64,000 nucleotides of DNA, from positions 24,193,704 to 24,257,703 of the forward strand of contig NC_088304.1 in assembly GCF_032854445.1 (NCBI RefSeq), read 5' to 3'. Below, in pieces: positions 56,231-64,000 of the stretch. Under the pieces are notes generated by a model. That model was not told where the DNA came from. It did not search any database and saw only the letters and a program-made list of their open reading frames with translations. Source of the DNA: Liolophura sinensis (Eukaryota; Mollusca; Polyplacophora; Chitonida; Chitonidae). A program made the position numbers and the translations under genes. Each line of letters begins with the position of its first letter. The stretch's first letter is position 1.

Positions 56231-57402
56231 GTAAGTTCAGCCTGGCACGCAGGTTTACACTGTTTTTAAATTCCAACTGCCCACTCTTTAGAAGACGCTC
56301 CTACGATACTGCTCAGAATATCGACTTAGTAAATATAAGTAAAGACCAAAAAAATTGATTGAATGCTAACACATGTACCTAAAAATTCCACAGACGACTT
56401 AATATATTACAAAAGTGGTTAGTCACTTAACTAAGAACCTGGAGAGAAGGAAAGATTCGTGTAAACTGTTTCATTTCCATGATCCCTTGACTTCTTCATT
56501 ATTACATTTCTGTTGTCTTACTACATTCTTGGAAGTTACCCAAGCTAGGCTCAACCTTTTATGTTTTAGGTGACCCATATGGGCAAGTTGCTGGATGGGT
56601 TGTCCGCTTGGGTAGGAATCCTGCAGACCATGGCTATTAGCTGAAATGACTGCACCATGGCTACAAGCTATAGAGTGGAACCTTCTGCTGAAAACTTCCT
56701 ATAGACTATTACTTTTAGAGAGTCGCCTTCGCTTAGTGAGTACATACATCTCTACCACCGTCACCCCGATCCCCGCTCAAGAACCGCTAACACTGTCATA
56801 TTAACGCCTTCCAAACCTCAAATGAAAATAATTAGACTTAAGCAGTGAATCTGCCAGCATAGATAACTTTGGTAACTTAAATTCAGTTTTAAATAAAATT
56901 CACATCATTGTGTCTTTGGCTTTGTGATGTTGTCAAATGGAGAGATTCTGTAATGACTGATAAAGAGAGACAACCGTGTATACACATGTGCTATTAAGGT
57001 TGTGCCCCTTTGCAAGTGTGTGACCCGGCTTGTGCGGTAAATTGGTCAACATCAATGCTTACTTTCATACCAGTAAAAAGCAGCACTCACTATAACTTAT
57101 AACTGATGATAACACATTTCGTTACAAGACTGTTGACTGAGAGAGAAAGAGTTAATTACAAAACAAAGTTATTTATTTATAGATTTCCTTCTCCCGCCAC
57201 CTCACCCCTCGGCCCGTCCGCCCGTCTATCCGTGCCTATTTTTTGAGTACTCCTCGTACATTAAACAGGAAAAGCTTCTTAAAGCCGCAGATTTTGTAGC
57301 TCATACTTTTAAGATGAGCAAGGTGTCAAGTCAGTGCATACACCCAGGATATTTCATTGTTTTTAAACGTTCTTACTACAGATTTGTTTTACTTCCTAGT
57401 AT

Positions 57403-57475
57403 TTATTTATTTATTTACTTGATTAGTGTTTTACACCGTACTCAAGAATATTTCACTTATACGACGGCGTCAATT
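57403..57475 (-). mobile_element. SINE-1 tail fragment
   Basis: TTTATTTATTTATTTACTTG, GTACTCAAGAATATTTCACT, then a break at ACGGCGTCAATT. Confidence 0.82.
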
Positions 57476-57479
57476 ATAT

Positions 57480-57875
57480 TTAACAGAAAATCTGTGTTGT
57501 TAGAATGTATTCTGTTATAGCAGCAGATTATTCTGTCATTCTGTCCTTGCAGCAGATTTTTCTGTCATTCTGTCCTTGCAGCAGATTATTCTGTCATTCT
57601 GTCCTTGCAGCAGATTATTCTGCTAGACTGACACACATAAAATGCATATTTTATTGATTCAATATAAAAATTTAATTAGACTAACAGGATGCTATATTAA
57701 ATATAATGCAGTATTTTATTATAATATTTTGATTTATTTTTATTGACTTGCCTCCTTACGGTGGGAGGAAACCGGAAAAAAGCCCGGGGGGGGGGGGGGG
57801 GGGGGAACCCACGACCTATGTTATAATAAAGGAAAACATTCTATTACCAGTGAGACAACAGACTTTCTGTTAAAA
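57480..57875. repeat. Composite insert with 30-bp tandem repeat, SINE-1 middle and G-run
   Basis: About 3.5 units of TTCTGTCATTCTGTCCTTGC AGCAGATTAT lie at 57,531-57,628. AT-rich sequence follows, then a SINE-1 middle piece GTGGGAGGAAACCGG with a run of about 20 G (57,786-57,806). AACAGAAAATCTGTGTTGT at the left and ACAACAGACTTTCTGTT at the right are near inverted repeats. Confidence 0.6.
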
Positions 57876-58186
57876 TTAGCAGAATTTTAGGGTACATGTA
57901 GTCACAGCAAATAAGTGCATATATACACAAAGAACCAAGATTGTTAAAATACGCGCGCATTTTTGGTAAAACAATAGTAATTTATTACTTATGGTTTCGG
58001 TAGCATACATACCAAAATTAGCAGTGTTAAGAGAGAAGTGAATAGAATTGGAAGTCCGCTTTCGTTTTGCCTCGTAGGCTTTATACATTTTGCATATCAA
58101 CCTGTAGTATTTAATGATGAGTGAATGCTGCCCTGTTCTCTCCATTATACTCGTTGACTTACAGTGATTCACAGATTGCTGTTTGA

Positions 58187-58492
58187 TTTATTTATTTATT
58201 TATTTATTTTCTTTTTTTTTTTTGATTGGTGTTCTACATCGTACTCAAGAAAATTTCACTCATACATGTACATGCACGAGAAAGGCCAGCATTATGGCGG
58301 AGGAAACTGGGCAGAGCACGGGGGAAACCCACGACCATCTGATGGTTGCTGAGTGGGGACTTTAGCGGGGACCTTCCTCTCCCACTTACGGCCGGAGAGG
58401 AAGCCAGCAAGAGTTGGACTAGAACTCACAGCGACCGCATTGGTGGGGAGGCTCCTGAGTCACTGTGCAGCGCTGGCACGCTAACCGATTGT
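58187..58492 (-). mobile_element. SINE-1, near full length
   Basis: (TTTA)n and a T-rich tail, GCCAGCATTATGGCGG, GGAAACCCACGACCATCTGA, ACTTACGGCCGGAGAGGAAG and CGCTGGCACGCTAACCGATT. Confidence 0.9.
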
Positions 58493-58639
58493 TGTTTGAC
58501 GCTGTAATACTACAAAAAATCACTTATATCACGGCGGTAAGTTTTCTTACCGATCTTTTCAAGCTGACATTTCCAAATGGGATATATGTTGATTTAGGTT
58601 TGATAGGTCAACGTATCTGTCAATGTTCATATTTATATC

Positions 58640-58816
58640 TATTTAACTGATTGGTGTTTTACACCGTAATCAAGAATATTTTACTTATACGACGCCGGCC
58701 AGCATTATGGTGGGGAGAAAATACCGGGCAGTTCCCCGGGGAAAACCCATGACCATTCTTAGGTTACTGCCAGACTTTCAGGCGCCATGATCCTCTCGGC
58801 CACGGAGGCCACTATG
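58640..58816 (-). mobile_element. SINE-1 with internal deletion
   Basis: TTGGTGTTTTACACCGTAAT through GTTACTGCCAGACTTTCAGG, then a jump to TCCTCTCGGCCACGGAGGCC. The B-box region is deleted. Confidence 0.82.
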
Positions 58817-59019
58817 TGTTTATATTGATTAAGATGCACTTCTTATTATGTGTTCATCTGGAAATATTATTATGAAAAAGATTTGAATTTCTCAAGGTGG
58901 CTAAATGTTTCATCGCTGCGTATGCCATCAACCCAATTATGGTAGCCCACCCTGTAATTTGTACCTACCTATTACTCTTATTGCTGTGGTGATGGTCTTT
59001 GGGACCCGGATTTAGAGAT

Positions 59020-59174
59020 AGCGAGTGCTTAGCGTGCCGGAGCGGCGCAATAACTTAGCAGCTTCTCACCAGTGCGGTCGCTGTGCTTCCTCTCCAGTCG
59101 CCCGTGGGAAAGTCTGGCGTCGCATGAGTAAAATATTCTTACGTAAGGCTTAAAGTACTTATCAAATAAATAAT
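59020..59174 (+). mobile_element. SINE-1, diverged, spanning the duplication boundary
   Basis: AGCGTGCCGGAGCGGCGCAA, CCAGTGCGGTCGCTGTGCTT and a tail ending TTATCAAATAAATAATA. Only its last 35 nt or so are present in the left arm, so the arm boundary falls inside it. Confidence 0.72.
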
Positions 59175-60940
59175 AGAATAAAGTGGTAGTAACAACTGAA
59201 CACATTAATCAGAATAAAACAAATATAGCGGTACAGAAAGCTAAAGCGATGACTTGCTGTGATCACCATCCCCGACCAATGATGCGAGTTCGACTCCAGC
59301 TCTGCCTCTTTCGGGTGCGCCTTTAAGTCAGAACGTTTATTAGGTGCCTGGTGAGGGTAGTAGTTTACTCCAGGCATAACGATGATTACATCGTTAATCT
59401 CCAGTCGAGTAAATAACACCTAGGTGTGGTGAGAGAAGGGAGACAACTCTCTGCAAGATTTAGAGTAGTTTTAGTTACGAATGACACAATCGAAATCAGA
59501 AAACAAAGCTCCAATTTGTAATATCACTCTTATAAAACCAACACACTAAAAACATTGTTTCGCTGATAAACAGATTGCTGTTACAGTCATAAAACACTAT
59601 GTTTAGAAACTGAAGAGACGTGTTTAACACGTGAATGAACACACAGGTGCCTTCATTAACTGTAACAGAATGAGTGTTTCTATTCGGAACTCTTATTTCT
59701 AGTGTGCATACAGTGGGATCGTTGCGCAATCAAATAATTGTTGTTTTAACTGAGCTTAACTACATGTTACGGCTTCAGCATGATCCCATGATCTGTAAAC
59801 ATATACAATATAGTTAAAGACGTACATGGCCTTGATTCCCAGTACTAACAACACCGCTCTCGCTCATATGAAAAAGCTAAAAATAAATGCAATGTTTTGT
59901 CCTTGAGAACATGTATGGGATTGAAACGATGAAACCGATGAATCAATGTAGTCATTCCGGTGACCAACTAGTGGATCGTAAACGGTTCGCATGTAGTAAA
60001 CCTTCTAGCCTATAGCCTAATTGTTATAAGCCTAAACGTTTGTGTTTAATGGACTGTATCACGTGTGTTGGCTGATCATACTGAAAAACGTAAGAGGCCT
60101 GATATTAATAGTTACATGCATATTTTATCTGCAAAATAACCAATGTCCATCAAGACTGACATAATATGCGGTAATTTAGTGACAGGATGTACAAAAAAAA
60201 AGAAAGAAAAAAACTTGGAAGAAAATGATATTGCTCTCATGCGTTTACCGTTCCTGCATGTTTGCAGATTTATACTGCTAAACCACGTCTGATCACGTGA
60301 ATGAATGAGTAATCTCGTGTGAATACGACATCGGATGGTTGATTGCATATATTATGGCTACTCTTCGCCACTACAGCGAGTTAGTACAGTCACGCAATAT
60401 AAAGGAAAGATATTTCGTAACGAAGTGAATAAATTTTGCGATAAATAATAATATACCAGTTTATATTTGTAAAAATACATACAATACTTTCTATTTTTAG
60501 ACGAATTTTGTCGATGAAAACGGCGGTGCTGAAAACAATAAACCTAGAACATTGAAATTTACAATTTAAGTAACACCATGAAGCAGTACTTCCCTGTGCA
60601 GTCACGAATATCAATTACATCAAATATTTTATGTCAACACGCAATGAAAAAATTTATATGATACTCTAGCAAATCGTGCACAGACAATATTGAATAACAT
60701 CCATAACGTATGGGATGGGAGGGGGTAGGGGGATAGAGGGTTGGGGAGACAACATGTACCGGTTCATTTAAAGTAAATTACAGCTAATTTAGACACAACT
60801 TGGTACCAAGTATTTATTAGTTTTACATAAGTGTGTCTATCACGCGTAGCTCTAATTGTGATGTTCACGAGTGTAATATTCATCAAGGTCAACACGAAAC
60901 AAACCTGATGACGCCGAAGAAACAAGGATTCTCGGAGGGC

Positions 60941-61025
60941 TATAAAAGATGACCAGGAACTCCTCAGAACACAGTCCCTTTCTGAAGCCGTGCTAACCTG
61001 CATTGATCACAGAGGTTAAGGCCTG
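60941..61025 (+). promoter_or_regulatory. Gene D core promoter and non-coding exon 1
   Basis: TATAAAAG at 60,941-60,948, with the exon ending AAGGCCTG before the donor GTGAGT at 61,026. This portion is almost identical to that of gene C, so the promoter is preserved although the coding part is broken. Confidence 0.68.
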
Positions 61026-62049
61026 GTGAGTACAAGTTATTTATTAAGCTGATCGAATAACCGATGGCTGTCAAAGTGTGGTTATAAAAAAAACGCTTTT
61101 TTCAGAGAAGATCGAGAACATGTCTCTTACACTCCTTGACTTGCCTAAATTATGTTTAGCGCAGTACTAGGTCTTTTTTTCAGATTTTTCTGTTGTAGCA
61201 TGAATTCTTAAAGCTTATTGCTGTATCATCTGTTGGATTTTCTTATAGTCATGGTTAACTCTTTATCAATTATATATTTTACTAGTCTGATCAAAGCGTT
61301 TGCGGGTATAAACACAACACATTCTGATTTGATTGCGGCTTTAACGCCGGTGTTTTGTCAGGTCTATAGCGAAGGGCGGTGGTTTATAGGTGCATATCAG
61401 TGCAAAGTTCTAAAGCGCATCGTTCAACATCAGTAAAATTAATCAATAAATAAAAAATAAGGAAGTATCAATGTATTCAAATACCCCTTTCTGATCATTG
61501 TTTAGGTCAATGTAGGTGTATAATTGCCAATACGGTGACAGTGCTTAGCATTTCATCCTACTGCAGAAACTGTTCTTCGATAATAAAAAAAAAATAGAAG
61601 ACGACCAGTCAGTATGCACATTTCAGCCCGCTGTATTTGGGGCCAATAAATTCTAGTGTCATGGGAAATAGGTAGCGGGTGCGCTTTACCCCCTGTGATG
61701 CCGAGTTCAGTTTCTCCGGGCATGTGATGACAGGCTCCCCTTGTTTGATGATGTCATCTTGTATATATGCACACAACAATAACCTATCCCGTCATGCTTG
61801 CATGAATAACCGCCTGCTTCGGAACTAGTCTGTGTTTCAACTAAGTATTTCGCCTATTGCTGTTTCCTTGATACACTTCACTGGCCAATCTTTCTATGGT
61901 CCAGAAAGTATGTTCGCGGTTCTTCAAAGAATTTTGAGGCATTACCCAAAGAAGTTGTATTGTCAATCCCAACCCTGGGAAGGAGTTTATGTCACTGGTG
62001 AGGTTTTGCAGTTTAATTAAAAATACTGAATTTCTTTCAGAAACCAACC

Positions 62050-62925
62050 ATGAACAAGCTTTTGTTCGTCGCGGGCTGCTGGTCCTTTTTGTCAGCCAAT
62101 CAATGGCGGCGGCTTTATCTGCGGAAGACGAGGCTGTGGGCCACAACATCGAGAAAAGAAGTAATTAATGTGGTTTGAAATATTCTCCTTAAGAAAGCTT
62201 ACAAATGGTGAAAACTTATACATAGAATAATGATTTTCGTCTAGATGTAATCTCTATTTCCATGTTTGCATATCGAATTTAAGTGTGGCTCATGCAAACT
62301 TGCTGATGTTAAAGCATACGTTGCATATCCAATCCTACCAGAATATCTCCTCATACGCAGATTGAGAATTGGACTCAAGTAAGTGCTACCCACTTACCCG
62401 TCTTGGACCACCTACAGTATTTACTGTCTTCCTTTAATCCCAAACATCTTTTTATCGTTTAATGTTAAAAGTAACATATTTTGTCATTCAAGATGAATTA
62501 ATTCCAATCGAGTGCTTCGTTTATGTAGTAGGCTAAATACAACCCATCACCACAGTCGGTCGTAAAATACCAATCAAATAAATCAAGCAGTGACCTATTT
62601 AGAACCGACGTCTCTTCCTTGTATTTTTTTTAGGTACCAAACTATGGAGGTAAACCCGGTTACCAACCTCAACCTGCCGGCTACAAGGGTTACTCGACGC
62701 AATATTATTACCCTGTGTACAACTACCCGTATTACCAACATTACTACTACCCATACGGAGGTTATGACTATTACAACTACGGCTATCCTTACCCAGGCGG
62801 TTACGGGGGGAAGATACGGATTCGACCAAAAGTTCGGTTTTTATGGAGGAAGAGCTGGATTTGGCGGGAAAAGAGGTGGCTTTGACGGAAGAAAATTCGG
62901 ATATCGTGACTTCAAAAAGTATTAA
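62050..62925 (+). pseudogene. Gene D: frameshifted inverted copy of gene C
   Basis: The structure parallels gene C: exon 2 at 62,041-62,160 after TTTCTTTCAG and exon 3 at 62,634-62,925 after GTATTTTTTTTAG. Compared with gene C it has three 1-nt indels. A deletion in the signal peptide (GTCGCGGGCTGC against GTCGCTGGACTGC) destroys the leader. An inserted A (GGTACCAAACTATGG) and an inserted G (TTACGGGGGGAAG) break the Tyr-rich frame at both ends. The donor is also weaker (GTAATT against GTAAGT). The final GFDGRKFGYRDFKKY coding remains recognisable. The two insertions are in homopolymers and could be sequencing errors; the signal-peptide deletion has a neighbouring substitution and is less likely to be one. 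Confidence 0.78.
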
Positions 62926-63014
62926 TTTAAGTCCGGATGACGCCCAGAGTAATCTTTGGAAGTGGCCTGTAATAAGTGTCTATTTCTAAAGTTAATGTTC
63001 AATTATTTATTTGA

Positions 63015-63020
63015 AATAAA
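63015..63020 (+). terminator. Gene D poly(A) signal
   Basis: AATAAA in TTGAAATAAAAGG, matching that of gene C. Confidence 0.6.
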
Positions 63021-63061
63021 AGGTAATTGAACCTTTACTCATTTTCGTTGTATTTCTCAAA

Positions 63062-63358
63062 GTCGCAATGACCAGGAACCTCCCACCAATGCGCTGGCTG
63101 TGAGTTCAAGTCCAGCTCATGCTACGTGGAAAGGTCAGGCAACAATCTGCGTATGGTCGTGGTACTCCCACCATAATGCTGGCGGCCGTCGTATAAGTGA
63201 GTTATTCCTGATTGTATTGATAATATCCACCACATTACTATGTAAACACTGTTTTTACCCAGAATACTCAGGTTTCCTCCATCAGAAAATGTCGTACAAA
63301 AGTGAAAAAATCATTAAGTGTCGCGTTAAACCACAATAAAATAATTACATAAATAAAT
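63062..63358 (+). mobile_element. SINE-1-like composite element (right arm copy)
   Basis: Mirror of 51,430-51,730: GTGAGTTCAAGTCCAGCTCA, TATGGTCGTGGTACTCCCAC, GGCGGCCGTCGTATAAGTGA, then the foreign segment and a TAAATAAATAA tail. Confidence 0.75.
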
Positions 63359-64000
63359 AAACCGTGTAACAAATCGCTTTGTGGAAAAATATCCATACAC
63401 CTGCTCTCAGCTCGTCTGCAGGTAATATAATTCTAATTTTTGCATCCTTATTTTGAAAAGTCAAGTCAGATCTCCCATTCATTTGTGTTTTTGAATGCAG
63501 ATTGTAATTTTGCTCAAGGGAGGAGCTCTCCTATTGTCAGAAACAAGGAGAGGCCCAAACACAGAGGGGTCGCAGTGGGTGATAGGCCTACTTCTGGTGC
63601 AGTTAGGGACTGGGCGCTTATGCAGTTCATGCCTCCATGGTCACAATGTCCCAGTGACGTAGACTATTCTAAAACGTCTACGAAATTTGACATTGAAAGA
63701 GTTTATGTACATAAAATATAGAAAAGTCAGTCAGCCATCAATGTGTTCCCCAGTCCCCGTCCTTAGAAGAAAGTCTTCAACTTTAGTGGCAGAACGCATT
63801 TATATTTATGTTTATAGACCGACCCAATTTTTATAGGCGGATCTGAAGGAGATAAGAGATAGCATTCGCGGTACATCTTATTTGGACTTATATCTGTACA
63901 ATGATGGTCTCACGCATACTCCTTTACAGCACATGCGTCACTCTCTACCTTTCGCTTTACATCACTGATACGAATATCCAAGCTTGACCTATGGAGACTG

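Larger units (their letters stand above)
55221..59140. other. Spacer between the inverted arms
   Basis: It contains a repeat A fragment, SINE-1 copies, a short tandem repeat and a G-run, listed separately. Minus-strand frames at 55,601-55,921 and 57,876-58,172 show no family motif. No gene is supported. Confidence 0.6.
59141..64000. repeat. Inverted duplication, right arm
   Basis: Reverse-complement counterpart of 50,791-55,220 (details there). The right arm is about 430 nt longer because of indels and is still matching at the window edge, so it continues outside. Confidence 0.93.

Noticed and set aside
62590-62925. 111-codon Thr-rich/Gly-rich open frame over gene D
   Set aside because: It exists only because two 1-nt insertions join shadow and true frames; the homologous gene C shows the correct frame.

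Overview
This is a repeat-dense, intron-containing animal genome segment with no bacterial-style genes. Most of it is interspersed repeats and decayed retroelements. The dominant repeat is a tRNA-derived SINE whose tail reads AAATAAATAAA and whose 3' domain contains GTATAAGTGAAATATTCTTGAG. That SINE type, together with the Gly/Tyr-rich secreted protein described below, suggests a mollusc, most likely a bivalve. This is inference; no species can be named from the sequence alone.

Region 1 (1 to about 31,000) is an old direct segmental duplication. Blocks in 1-10,500 recur in the same orientation in 17,215-30,950, with one block displaced and with repeats inserted differently in each copy. It carries fragments of one reverse-transcriptase element, two 43-bp satellite arrays, many copies of a second interspersed family (called repeat A here) and many SINEs. 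The stretch between the copies holds a broken Ty3/Gypsy pol fragment. A degenerate minisatellite with long fortuitous open frames lies at 22,070-22,910. No convincing host gene was found in this region.

Region 2 (about 31,000-49,700) contains two small multi-exon genes, A (37,185-40,104) and B (44,477-46,901). It also holds RT fragments, microsatellites and a solo LTR of about 1 kb with a 4-bp target duplication.

Region 3 (50,791-64,000) is a large inverted duplication. Arms of about 4.4 and 4.9 kb flank a spacer of about 3.9 kb. Each arm carries one outward-facing gene: C (minus strand, intact) and D (plus strand, broken by three 1-nt indels).

Genes A-D form one family. Each has a TATAAAAG promoter, a short non-coding first exon, and a second exon starting CCAACCATGAACAAG or close to it (CCAATCATGAACAAG in B). 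The second exon encodes a 20-residue signal peptide and an acidic propeptide ending in Lys-Arg. A phase-1 intron follows directly after the Lys-Arg codons, and a single last exon encodes the mature peptide. The 5' module is conserved, but the mature exon is a two-Cys Tyr-rich peptide in A and B and a long Gly/Tyr-rich protein ending KKY in C and D. This diversifying secreted-peptide cluster is the most interesting content of the window. Its function is unknown; a structural or shell-matrix role, or a defence peptide role, are guesses.
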